Of a stretch of DNA of 64,000 nucleotides, positions 46,195 through 57,304 are shown one piece after another. The stretch is taken from assembly GCA_030765065.1 (NCBI GenBank), contig CM060979.1, positions 20,799,001 to 20,863,000 of the forward strand, given 5' to 3'. A program made the position numbers and the translations under genes. Under the pieces are notes generated by a model, which had not been told where the DNA came from, searched no databases, and saw nothing but the letters and a program-made list of their open reading frames with translations. How positions within the stretch are numbered: position 1 is the stretch's first letter; each line of letters opens with the position of its first letter. The stretch comes from Deroplatys truncata. Taxonomy: Eukaryota; Arthropoda; Insecta; Mantodea; Mantidae.

Positions 46195-47105
46195 TATAGT
46201 GAAGAGGGTCTTTTTTTTAACCTCCAATGGGACATGAAATCAAAACCAATCTGAATAGCAAAATGGTGTTATTGACAAATGTTAGCTACACCTATAAGCT
46301 ACTTTTCAACATTATTACCATGAAGGTTCAAACATTTGTTGTACTTATGCACCAGCTTTCCAATATCCTCTGCAAAAGCAGTTGCCATGATGTAAATTAA
46401 AAATAGAGTTGAATTAAACTCCCTTCAAAAAAGAAATAAAATGAAATTATATTTATTCTCTTGAGCCAGGTCTGGTGTGCTTTAGCTGATTGGAGTGGAA
46501 ATGCTGTCTCCCCCAACCATTTTTGCATCTGCAAGAAGTCGTCCTCCGTGGTGTAGTGTCCCTAGTGTCCTCTAGTTCCCGAGGTCGCAGGTTCAAACCC
46601 GGTGGAGACCGATGGATTTTTTCGGGCGTAAAAATCCTTAGGAAGGGAAATAAAGCTAGTGGTCCAATGTCGTAGATTTACAGCACGTAAAAGAACCTCA
46701 AGCCTGATAAAGAGCCCTCTGAGCAAAATTACCGGTCTTTCACGCCCAATATAGAATGGGACGCTAAGGATCACAGCAGTTAAAGAGCGTCCATAAATAA
46801 AACTCAATTTAATTTATCTGCAGGAACGACAGAAGTCACTCAGTGCTAGGCCTGGGCTGTAGGGAGGGTATTCACTTTCATTCCTGACCACCTTCATAAT
46901 AAAAGTCTGTTTGGATGTCTCAATTTCTTGCACCATGTTATCACACATAGTTCAGGGTCATTCTGAGGTGGATTTCTGCTGTAGTGGACATCTTTATGTG
47001 CCCATAGCCAGGCTTTAACTGACCAGATGGCCTTGGTAAGACGACAGCCAATCACTGGGTGTGATGCCCCAACTCCTACTGGGGCATCTGATGATACCAT
47101 CAGAG
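46195..47105 (-). pseudogene. Mariner/IS630-type transposase relic split by a SINE
   Basis: The minus strand gives EYPPYSPGLALSDF (about 46835-46880), the catalytic-aspartate block, then after the SINE at 46535-46812 QMQKWLGETAFPLQ and a C-terminal AFAEDIGKLVHKYNKCLNLH. Terminal repeats were not identified. Confidence 0.6.
46535..46812 (+). repeat. tRNA-derived SINE (family S1), with target duplication
   Basis: Head GTCCTCCGTGGTGTAGTGTC, B box in CGCAGGTTCAAACCC, body GTCGTAGATTTACAGCACGT, tail GTCCATAAATAAAACTC. ATCTGCAAGAA on the left and ATCTGCAGGAA on the right are the target-site duplication inside a transposase relic. Confidence 0.9.
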
Positions 47106-47430
47106 GTTGAAAAAACTAGTCCACATAATTTAAAGCATACATCTATATTAAGAGGTATCACAAGCAAATAAAGCTTAGATTTTACAGATTTCTCTAAACT
47201 TTAGCCTTTCAAACATTATGTTTCCTAGCATCTTGCCTATGTGCTCTATTATTAACTCAAATGCCTCAAATAATATTAGTACTTTTTTGGGGGTGGTGGA
47301 CAACAGCAATACTGTAAACATTAACTAGCGCAATTTCAAAACAGGATTTTCTTTTCAGACCTCTGCTTCTGTAATTTGTTGCTATATGCAACTAACACAT
47401 TTTTAAACACATTTATGGATAGAAATTATA

Positions 47431-49841
47431 CAGAGAGAGCCAAAAAACTACGAACCGGCTGTGCAGTATATTTCCTGTCTGCACCCTCGGTGCCCGTTGC
47501 CGTCTGCCGCTATCATAGAAAGGTGTGGATGAAACCATACAATATTTTTAAAACTACTTTTAAAGGCTTTACTTACCAACTTTATGAAAAGAGATGCTAT
47601 AACTGGCCACCGTCGTTGTCCATGCATTTCTGGCACCTCTTTAGGAAACTATCTATCACTTGCCATAGTTCACGTTGCTGGCAATTTCATGGCGGATATT
47701 TTGTTTTAATTCTTCCAGGGTGTGTGGGTTTGTCTTGTACACTTTGTTTTAAGTTACTCTAGAGGTAGAAATCACAGGGGGTTTGGTTAGGGGAACAAGG
47801 GGAGGCCACAAATCTCTACTAATAATTCTGTCCTCAAACACACATTCAGTTGTTCTCATTGAAATATTGGCTGTATAAGCTGTTACAGAGTCTTGTCGAA
47901 AAAAGGCAAAATCACGCTCCCTGTCTCTTAATTCTCTAAAAATGGGGACAGAATTGTATTCACATATGCATGGGCATCAACTGTTGACTCCCCATAACTC
48001 TTTCTCTGCTCATGGCGCACCATACACCAATTTTTTCGTCATGAAGCGGTACTTCATGAACAATATTACCAGCTGTGCCTTGTTTTTCCACTGGGTTTGT
48101 GGAAACATGATAACGCACTGTGCGACAGTATTATTTGTGTATGTTTGAGTATTTGTGTTTACTCCATGTCCTGAAGCCATCTTGTGACGTGATTCATTTG
48201 TTAGGTTTGTAAGCTCCATCTGGTGTTAGCAATTTGCGGCAGTGTTAGTGTTCGTTTGAAAGAATGCTACTTTTATTTTATTTAATTTTTGTTCACTGTC
48301 CTCCGGCTAGCTATGATCTTTTGGTCGAGCATTTCTCTTTATACAGGTTGTGTAAATGGAAAGGAGTCTCTTATCCAAAGATAACACTGATGAAAGAATT
48401 TGTTTTACACTTTTATTGTCGAACACATTCACTATCACATTTACACATTGATCTTGACACTCGCCAAACTGAAACTGTTAGAATAACTTCATTACTGATA
48501 ATTCTTAATTCGCGTACTTCAACTTTTTGTATAATTAACTTTACAACACTTGAGATTTTTCATAACTCTGCTACGCGTAACCTGCAAATTGATAGCCGAC
48601 CGTACAAATATTTCTGCTGGACTGAAGGCGACGTGTAACGTACAAATGTTTTCGACGAACTGACGGACTGAAGAACTTTACCTCTAACCTAGCCCTATTT
48701 ATACTCCTACACCCCGATATGCCTAAAGATTATAACTGAGCTGCTATTGGCTAATAAAACGCACCAACATTAGCGTCTATTTTTATATCCAATGAAAATT
48801 ATGAATACTTCTCAACAATAATTACAATCAACAAACATCTCAAATCAATGTCACATAAAAATGCATATTCACACTATAATCATTCTTTACATTTAAATAA
48901 TTTGTGATACAAATTACTGCATCAACTGCTGCTATAAACAAGGTCACGGCTGTTGACGTGGTTTTGCTCTGCAGTGTGAAGTGCAGTATTGAGTTGACGT
49001 GATGTTATGTAGTTCAGTTATTACGAGTTATTTATTATTTTATCCTGTATATTATGACTCAGTATTGTTTTCTACTGCACAGTGTGTATTTATTTATGAT
49101 TCATATATGTGTTAGCTCAGTCAGCTCACTGGGTGAAAGTATGATTTGCAGAAGATTTCCAGGTGTAGAAGTTCCAGGCTGTACAACAATTCATGAACTT
49201 TACAATAAATTTCAGGCCTCAGGAAGTGTTCAGGCTAAGAAATCTAAAAGACAGCAAGAGAATTATAGGGGCAATTTTTTTTGAGTCAATACTTGAAGCC
49301 CGTGCATCTGTGAATACAATTTTGCCCCGTTTTTAGAGAATTAACAGACAGGGAGTGTGATTTTGCATTTTTTCAAGAAGACTCTGCAACAGCTTATACA
49401 GCCAATATTTCAATGAGAACAATTGATAGTGTGTTTGAGGACAGAATTATTAGTAGAGATTTGTGGCCCCCTCGGTCCCCCGACCTAACCCCCTGCAATT
49501 TCTCTCTGGGGTAACTTAAAACAAAGTGTACAAGACAAACCCACACAACCTGGAAGAATTAAAACAAAATATACGCCAGGAAATTGCCTGCATTTTTCAA
49601 TGTGAACTACGGCGAGTGATGGATAGTTTCCTAAAGTGGTGCCAAAAATGTATGGACAACGACGGTGGCCAGTTTCAGCATCTCCTTTCATAAAGTTGCT
49701 AAGTAAAACCTTTTAAAGTAGTTTTAAAAATGTTGTATGGTTTTATCTGTGCCTTTCTATGATAACGGCAGACAGCGAGCGCCGAGGACACAGACAGGAA
49801 AAGCACCGCACAGCCGGTTCGTAGTTTTTTGGCTCTCTCTG
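47431..49841. mobile_element. Palindromic mariner composite, TA-bounded, with nested LTR
   Basis: Both outer ends are the same inverted end (CAGAGAGAGCCAAAAAACTA), flanked by TA at 47429-47430 and 49842-49843. About 520 bp of each arm match in inverted orientation and encode the same transposase C-terminal half, on minus at left and plus at right. The right arm is better: FAFFQEDSATAYTANISMRT, then SVFEDRIISRDLWPPRSPDL with TPCNFSLWG, where the last catalytic aspartate is asparagine. An N-terminal piece at 49140-49260 (RRFPGVEVPGCTTIHELYNK) reads plus. Between the arms sits the LTR-like copy 48125-48885. Confidence 0.8.
48125..48885 (-). mobile_element. LTR-like sequence plus leader, copy 2
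   Basis: Inverted relative to 21155-22075, and it lacks about 165 bp present there (corresponding to about 21225-21390). On the minus strand: TATA-like GTATAAATAGGGC, CAGTCCGTCAGTTC, ACAATAAAAG. It lies between the arms of the palindromic mariner. The 124-codon plus frame at 48264-48638 is antisense and not a gene. Confidence 0.6.
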
Positions 49842-49844
49842 TAG

Positions 49845-50968
49845 AACAGTGAAGTAAGAGTTAATGAACTGAAATGAGGTACACTATCTATCATTGCTGT
49901 ATTTTTCAAATTTACAAACGTGTAGTAATGTATTTATAATTCAAGCTTATTTCAGTTAATCTTTTCTTTCTTTCCTTAGGGAGCATACATATGCTGCTTT
50001 AGGTAATCTTAAGCTTGAAGTTCTATCCTTTTACACAAAAATGCTTGGTTAACTGCTGGATGATGTGTAATTCAAGCCATCGTTAAATCAAAGAGATACC
50101 GGGGTGGTGCAGATCCTCAAATGTTATATATTGCCTGCACAGACAAAAGTAGCCATATAATAATAGAGTAAACACAGAGGCAAAGTGTTAAAAAGTACTC
50201 AAATTCATAGAAGATGTTAAAAATAGCCCCCCCTCCCTGCAGCATTCCAGGATGCACCACTTTCTAACCAAAGTCTTTATTGCTCTCTATCTGGAAATCT
50301 GTCCCTGAAAATTTTGCGAGCTTCTTCCTTAATTAAACTGTTTTTACATACGTTTCCACAATTTCCACTTTTTCTTGTATTGAGTAGGTAATTTTGTGAA
50401 CAGGCATGTATAATTTGATGAAATATGCTGACATAAAAATAGCAACAATCGACTAGGGATGGATAGTTCATTTGCATAAAGTTGTTCACTGTTGTATTGT
50501 TTACTCATTTCAATATGATAATGCAACTTCAAGCTATCACATTCGCATTCAAATGAGAGGTGGGCTGCTTCTACCTGTGCCACTGTACACAATGGCTTTA
50601 ATTATTTTGTCTCTTCTTTTAGCTACAATTTGACTATTCCTAGTCTTCAACTTCTGAATTTGCTTTTCCCATCCATGGATATTTCAGCCCTTTTATCTTT
50701 CTGTTTTCCATTGCCCATATCTCAACTTTGAACAGTTATTACACATAATATTAGTGGGACTTAAAAGTTGTACATTCTACAGAGTATAGCCAATTGTTAG
50801 TTACCTTGATGGGGAAGAAACCTCCTCCTTGGTACCTCTGATGAGCCGTATGAGGTAGATGCTCCACCTGCATCATCCTATTAAAAAAAAAAAATATTGC
50901 ATGTTATGAAAGTCAATTTTTAAGTGTCCATTACATTTATAAATTCTTATGGCACATTCAAATGGACA
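49845..50968. other. LSM11 intron, no gene seen
   Basis: AT-rich, nothing recognised. Confidence 0.3.
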
Positions 50969-50973
50969 CTATA

Positions 50974-52142
50974 CTGGGTGTCCCAGAGCACCCGTATCAG
51001 CTATTTTTCTCTAAAACTACAAGATACTTGTTCGCAAAAACAATTTGATAACCAAAACCTATGCAAAGAATCGATTGGTGGTATTTCTGTTTTCCGGAAC
51101 AAACTGGAAATAGGGGTACCTGTGGCCAACTTTGAAATGGAACAACTTTTAACAAAACTTTTTTTTCTTCTATCTTCTAATGCTTAATCACAAATAAACA
51201 AGACTTCCTCGTCAATATTTTGCGCCAGTTGCTTGATGGTGTTTCCTCTGGCTGTATGGTTACCGATGTGGCTTCGACAGAATGGCTGTCTGGCTCACTT
51301 TTCACTTAGGACTTGGCAAATTCTTGACCATTTGTTTTCTGGACAGTGGATTGGTCGAGGAGGACCAGTACATTGGCCAGCCTGATCTCCTGACTTAACA
51401 CCAAACGACTTCTTCTTATGGGGGAGAATTAAAGACATTCTGGACAGTGGATTGGTCGAGGAGGACCAGTACATTGGCCAGCCTGATCTCCTGACTTAAC
51501 ACCAAACGACTTCTTCTTATGGGGAAGAATTAAAGACATTGTCTATCAGGCGCATCCTACAACTAGACAAGATATAAAACAAATGCTTAAGAAGAAGCTT
51601 AAGCTTAAATGACAGAAAAAGTGTAAACAAGTATATCTTCTAAGAAATGCTGTACGTATCGATGGTAGTGATTGTGAACACTTATTCTAAATGTCCACAA
51701 TGCTGTGATATACTCCTCACATCATTGATGGCACGGAGAAGTTCATCACTGCTGAGGACGCACAAGCTGCTTGAATTCTTTCTTTTATATCTTGTGTAGG
51801 ATGCACCTGGTAGACAATGTCTTTAATTCTCCCCCATAAGAAGAATCGTTTTGTGTTAAGTCAGGAGATCAGGCTGGCTAATGTACTGGTCCCCCTCAAC
51901 CAATCCACTGTCCAGGAAACAACTGGTCAAGAATTAGCCAAGCCCTAAGTGAAATGATACCTTAAACAACCCATGTTCTCATTTAAAATTTCAAAGTTGA
52001 CCACGAGTACTACTACTTTTGTTTTTTTTCTGGAAAATGGAAATACCACCAATCGATTCTTTACATGGGTTTTGTTTACCAAATTGTTATGCGAACAACA
52101 TGTATCTTACAGTTTGAGAAAAACTGATTTGGGTGCTCTAGT
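50974..52142. mobile_element. Palindromic mariner/IS630-like element with internal duplication
   Basis: Left arm 50974-51665 reads plus and right arm about 51690-52142 reads minus. Each begins with the same 5' end (CAGAGCACCCGTATCAG / AGAGCACCCAAATCAG) and reaches the transposase C terminus at the centre. The left arm gives QWIGRGGPVHWPA, a stop, SPDLTPNDFFLWGRIKDI and YQAHPTTRQDI. A 101-bp stretch (51339-51439) around the catalytic block is duplicated directly (51440-51540). N-terminal and first catalytic regions are absent from both arms. Confidence 0.78.
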
Positions 52143-52429
52143 AAAAGTGTTCGATTCCTCTAGAATAATGAATGAATAAGACTTAATGATAAATTAACTG
52201 CTTAGGACACTAGCAGTGTTTGTGAAGTCTCCCATCATTGTGTCAAAGGTAACTTGGATGATATAATAGGATCATTGAATCATGATTACAAGATGAACCA
52301 CATTATAAAAGGAACAAAAGAAGCATTTCATTTATATGGGCAACTGATGGAATGCAGCACCTACCAATTACTCATAAAAAAAAAGCAATAGGTTTTTGCC
52401 GTTTTCTATTGAATACAATAACTGTTGGC

Positions 52430-53283
52430 TTAAATGCTTTAAATATGCATTTTCCTGTGACTACACGGGAGCATATAATCAGATGTTTAAAGTCAGGTTG
52501 CAATATGCAGCATGGTAATTACATACTCTTTGCATAACCAAATGAGAAACAAAGGAATAGTTACTTAAGCCTTTAAAAAATGCATCACTTAAAAAACATA
52601 AAGAAATTCAAACAGCAGCAAATATCTCAGAAATGGTTAAACTACAAGTACTTTTATTTGATCTGATTTTTTTTCTGTAAGTTTTTGTCTATGTCTTACA
52701 GTTTCGCAGTTATAGAAAATTAAGTTCACTCAGTATGAAGAAAATTTTATAGGCTACTTACAAAAAATTGCAGTACATGTACGTCTTAAGTCATATCAGT
52801 ATCACAAATATAGGAAATTTTAATCGAAACCGTTCAGACATGTATGTATGTATGTATGTATGTATTTATTTATTCTGCAATTGGGTACTTCCCGGTGGCA
52901 GAATTAAACCGTACAAAATTTACATCACCATGACTAGCTTACAATAATAATAATAATAATAATAATAAACAAGACTAACAATACAAAATGATTAATTTTA
53001 AATATTAACAAAGCTTTTAAAATCCCTAATTACTGAACCATTTATAATTTACTTAACTATTCACAATTACTTAACTATTCACCATTTACTTCACTAGACA
53101 TGTTTTAGTTAAAAAGAATTTCTATATAAAGTGTGTTTTGGGGCGAGGGAAGTTTTGTGAACTTGCACTCCTCTCCCTCCCTTTGTTCTAAAGTAATGTA
53201 TTTCCCGTGAAATTGTAATATCAAAATCCTGGGTGGAATGCAATGCACATTTCCTCTATCTCAGGTAAAGAGTAGTGAAAATA
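52430..53283 (-). repeat. Old family A copy split by a retrotransposon tail
   Basis: Interior blocks 52430-52838 (ATATCTCAGAAATGGTTAAA, TTTTTGTCTATGTCTTACAG) and the end piece 53155-53283 (TGGGTGGAATGCAATGCACA to AAAGAGTAGTGAAAA) flank the insertion at 52841-53150. Confidence 0.65.
52841..53150 (-). mobile_element. 3' end of a non-LTR retrotransposon (probable)
   Basis: Read on the minus strand it ends CCCAATTGCAGAATAAATAA followed by (ATAC)n (tract at 52842-52866), a tail form of some insect non-LTR elements. An (AAT)n run lies at 52946-52969. No open frame remains. Confidence 0.45.
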
Positions 53284-53284
53284 A

Positions 53285-54762
53285 TATTCTTAGAGAGCCT
53301 GCTATAATAAAAATTAAGCTAGAAACTCTTCACTGCCAGAGTTCAAGCTATAAAAGAAAACATAAAATATAATTTAAATATTTCAAATTCCACATAAGGT
53401 AAATATTGGAAACTGTGGTACTGTTAATAAATTATTATGCTGAAATTCAACAAGGAGCAAACATTGCAAAAACATCTTTCAACTTTGAAATGGAGTATGA
53501 AACACATGGAGTTTTATGAACCTGTATTATGAATAAAAATGTTTGCATTGTAGATGATCTTTGGCAAATAAATTTAACTTTAGAGTTCCATTTATAATAC
53601 CCAGGAAGTTAAAACATAAGATAGTATACAGGCAATCTTTCCACCTGGATTAACAGAGGTATTAATAATTCCTCATCTATATTGCAGAATCACTGTAATA
53701 GTTTGGTATTGATTTTTCATAGTACATATTTGCCATTTTGTACGTCAAAGCAATAAAACTCACTGAAGAAAATACAACTGAACCTTCCATTTCAGCACAT
53801 TCAATAACTAATTTTCATAATAGGGAGAGGAGCAGGGTTACCTGAAAAACTGATGCTTAACAAAATAAAATTTACCCTGGGCATTTCCGAGAACCTTTGG
53901 GCACTATTGTTCTGTATCCGTCAATAAGTCTGCCATGTTGGATAACATTCGATATACGAGTCCAGGCCAGAGACACTATTAAGGGCCCTAAGGTGCAAGG
54001 CGTAGCCTAACGTTGAAGGCCCTAAGTTGCAAAGCATAGCCGAGGGATGTTTTTGGAAGTAGAGGAGTGGAGAAGTTGCAGCCTTTGATGACAAAGCGTG
54101 GCCATAGATTCTGCCCATCTAAAACTAGAATGATCTATGCTCACATATCGAATCCTGCTACTAAGTCAACTCCTCATTACTTCCAGATTCCTCTACATGT
54201 CGAATTTAATCCATTCCGTAAGTATTACGCATATTATAGCCTTATTGACGTATATGGAATTTTGTGCACAACGAATTACTTCTTTTACTTGTGCATAATA
54301 ATTTAACTTAGCAGTTGCTTTAATCACAAACTATAGCACATATGGAACTGAGCTGATTTGAGGTTAGATTGTATAGCTTATTGGTTTTAGAATATGATTA
54401 TGGGGTTGTTACTAAAAAGACAGGGTGTGATACACCCAAGCTGAGCCTGTATCTGTTTCTATATTTGTTGTTGATATCCTTACCATAAATGAGGGATAAA
54501 ACAGTTGGCCTTCAGGGAATTTGGCTCAATTATTATCATTAATATTATACAAATAGGCACAAAAAGCATGGCAGAATATTTTAGGTTATGAGCTTCTGCA
54601 TTTTTGAGGTTATGCGAACATGAAGCACAGTTTTATATTTTCAGTTACCTACCTACCTCAAAAATATACATAAATTTAAGAAAAACAGGCACCTATTAGC
54701 ATATTTATCGACGTCCAGTAGCACAATATGCAAACAATTTGTGGTTTATGTGAATTCAAATA
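53285..54762. other. LSM11 intron, no gene seen
   Basis: A short imperfect repeat (GGGCCCTAAGGTGCAAGGCG / AAGGCCCTAAGTTGCAAAGC) lies at 53980-54040. Otherwise nothing recognised. The missing LSM11 exon may be somewhere in 19191-54765 but I could not locate it. Confidence 0.3.
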
Positions 54763-54765
54763 TAC

Positions 54766-54939
54766 CTTTATCTTTTGAGTATCTTCTCGGGGATGATAAG
54801 TAGAAAAATATTTCCAAACGTTGTCAAATACACGAGCATTAGGTTTAGGAAGACGCACATTTGTTGAATACAGTGCTTTCAAAGGATCAAAATTTTCTGA
54901 AGTAACACTCAAATCGTCGTCGTCTGACTCGGACTCCAT
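54766..54939 (-). CDS. LSM11: LSM11 first coding exon
   Basis: Starts at ATG 54939 on the minus strand, the first ATG of an acidic N terminus. It encodes 58 codons and ends AAG|GTATAT, a clean donor in phase 0. Residues 1-9 are acidic (MESESDDDD). Residues 14-24, SENFDPLKALY, match the conserved SFDPLLALY-type block of Lsm11 N termini. PNARVFDNVWKYF follows, in the place of the PNAPCFNN block. This N-terminal region of Lsm11 is the part known to bind FLASH in the U7 snRNP cleavage complex. The next exon found (19190) is 35.6 kb away and out of phase, so a small exon is missing between them. The 5' UTR and start site must be just upstream (54940-55000 region). Confidence 0.9.
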
Positions 54940-55888
54940 CTTTATACATACAAACAGTTTCGCAGAGCAGAGCGAACCGTATTAAAAACAAACAGTGTTA
55001 CCAACAGGAAAAGACTGAGCACAGAAGGGTGACGCACTTCCGGGTTGTTATTCGCGGTTGATATGAATGGAACTTAATGTCGAATAATAAATATCCCTTA
55101 ATATTTCGTTGCAGAAGATATGTATATGAAAATATATGTGCCCAGCAGATTTCGATATTTGAAGCGAGTTCAGGCTTCACACATTTTGCTGAAGAAATTC
55201 GGATTTTTCCTATGCTCACAATTACTTTGGGTAAATATTCACCTTTTAATAAATAACAGTTGTGCTGTACATGTCATACGCGCATAAGGTGATACTATGA
55301 GCGTGACGAGTATGCCTTGTATATTTGGCACTTGTTTAAGCTCATATTGTTTTTGGGGGAGTTTGCAAGTGGACCTCAATTGCTTGCTGCCACCTTTGTT
55401 ACATGTATCTTCTTAAAATCTAACATGGCTTTTAACATTTCTACTTAGTAATATTGACATACATGAGAAATATTTTTTTTTTATTTATTCTCTTTAATAA
55501 TGTTAACTGTGCTCAGATATTACAACCAAACATTAGCAGTGCATGAAATGTTCTTGCTATGTATGCCCCTTATTTAATTTGCTCTTAACTGTGCATTTAA
55601 CATTTGCTTAATAATAGCTTACTCAGAATGCTTTACAAACTTAATAAATTCCTTTAATATAAATATTATTTTCATAAATGATTAAATAGACCCACAGAGA
55701 GTATATCTGTTTCTTAACTAATTCTGTATTTTTGTTCTTTTTTGCAGGGAGTCCAATAGAGCCATTGTTCATGTTTTGGATCAAGTTTTTGAAACACCGT
55801 GATATTGCAAGGTAAAAGTACTTTCTGTTTAGTTTGTCTTCTTTTTTATTATTATTTAAGTATTCAGTTACCTTGACACAGTGACTTT
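54940..55888. other. LSM11 upstream region, promoter expected
   Basis: This stretch should hold the LSM11 5' UTR and promoter, but no TATA box at a telling distance or other motif can be singled out. It is fairly repeat-free for about 900 bp compared with the rest of the window, as expected for a promoter region. Confidence 0.4.
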
Positions 55889-55890
55889 TT

Positions 55891-57050
55891 ACTTTCTCTG
55901 GCATCTGCATATATTATTATTATTATTATTTAATCTCCGAGTGCTGTGAACCCTATTTTACCATGAGGCATGTTAGGATTGTGGTTGATGCAAAATATAC
56001 ATTGTCACCAATAAAAATAAATACATAAACAATAAAGTAAATAAACCTGAAGAGAAATGGAAAGATAAAAATATGATATATACGATTCTTAACACTAGCT
56101 TACAAATGTTTAAAATACAGAATAATTTGGTGAGCCTAATAATATAAATATTTCAAAACAGTAAAATCAAGTTATAAACATTTAAATATGTAATTAATAA
56201 AACTTGAAAACTGAAGAGAGCAGAATTTTTTATAGAATAAGAAACATAATGCTTTCTCAAAAGCTGAACAATTGAACAGAATGTGTTCCACAGTCTGAAT
56301 GTTTTCAGAGCAGAAGCATTGTGAGACGTTAAGTGTTGGTGTTGGAATTTTGAATGTTTCAAAGTAGATGTTGGATTTACCATGACCTGGAACCATTGAA
56401 CAAAATAAAAGTTTTCTGTTATATATTTGCATCTCAACCTGCTATATACATTTGGAAAAAGCAAGTCTGAATAATAATCCATTTTTGCTTCCTAACCATA
56501 GATCACTCCAGCATGTCATCATTTAGGGTTCTTTTGACAACAGAAATTGGGCATTTAGTATAGCTCTCTAACAAGTTGGAATTACAAGCTTGTTTGGTCA
56601 ACTGATCCACTCTTTCATTCCCTTTTATGGCAGAATGTCCTCACACCCCACTCGAAACGTGATTGTTGTAGTTCAATGTGTTCTCTCTCACACTTATTGC
56701 TAACTTGTTTAAATTATATTTGTCTTTTATGGAGTTGAGCTTCAGAGTGCTCGAGAGTCACTGAGGAAAAGAGCTTACATATTTTTGTTCATGCACCACT
56801 CGACTGCTTTCAATATTGCAAGCAGCTCAGTGTGAAACACGGAACAGCATTCCTTTAGTTTTATTTTCATAGTGTGAATTTCATCTTTAACCTCATAGAC
56901 CACAAAGGCGCAGCACACCTCTGCATATGGTAGGTAGAGGAAATATTGTACATATTCCACCTAAAAATTTGATATTGATATTTCAACCATTTCAATACAT
57001 TGACAGCATTTTTAGAAAAAGGTGCATGCATGCATGTGTGAACAGCATAA
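55891..57050 (+). repeat. Family A fragment split by a retrotransposon
   Basis: ACTTTCTCTGGCATCTGCAT (55891-55911) and the continuation GGTAGGTAGAGGAAATATTG to GAACAGCATAACTCAAAAA (56924-57058) flank the element at 55912-56923. At its right it is cut in the ACTCAAAAA run by the next family A copy. Confidence 0.78.
55912..56923 (-). mobile_element. 5'-truncated non-LTR retrotransposon with RNase H
   Basis: Minus-strand relic. At 56775-56960 AEVCCAFVVYEVKDE and CSVFHTELLAILKAVEWCMN are an RNase H domain start with the ELLAI block. Downstream, SDSRALKLNSIKDKYNLNK and GHSAIKGNERVDQLTKQA (several stops) complete it. At 56172-56432 PGHGKSNIYFETFKIPTPTL then CFCSENIQTVEHILFNCSAF form the C-terminal zinc-knuckle-like tail. 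It ends in (AAT)n (plus strand 55911-55931). CTGCATAT on each side is the target duplication. RNase H plus this tail fits I- or Loa/R1-like clades. Confidence 0.8.
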
Positions 57051-57059
57051 CTCAAAAAA

Positions 57060-57283
57060 TCTGATGTGTTACACTCACATGACTTTCTCTACTCTTGTAC
57101 TATCTATTTTTACAAACGCCTATTCTCCATATGCTTCATGTTAATCGAGATATCGAGATGTCAATCTTATTGGTAATTTTCTTGTAGACGCACGGGGAAT
57201 TGGTAGGCTTTAAGCGATAGTCAAATATTTTAAGAGCTGGTTGCTATGTGGAGTATTCAATTCTCTTTGCATTACCAGGACAA
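57060..57283 (-). repeat. Family A hairpin-side fragment, nested
   Basis: Begins TCTGATGTGTTACACTCACA directly after the ACTCAAAAA run of the copy at 55891. It runs to CATTACCAGGAC and is itself cut in its own A run by the next copy. Confidence 0.9.
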
Positions 57284-57304
57284 AAAAAAAAAAAAAAAAA
57301 AAAA
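57284..57304. repeat. Poly(A) run at a family A junction
   Basis: About 20 A residues between two family A copies, at the place where the undisturbed element has a 7-A run (CCAAGACAAAAAAATG). Confidence 0.9.

Noticed and set aside
48264-48638. 124-codon plus-strand open frame
   Set aside because: Lies antisense in the LTR-like repeat, whose other copy (21643-21858, minus) has the same frame broken.
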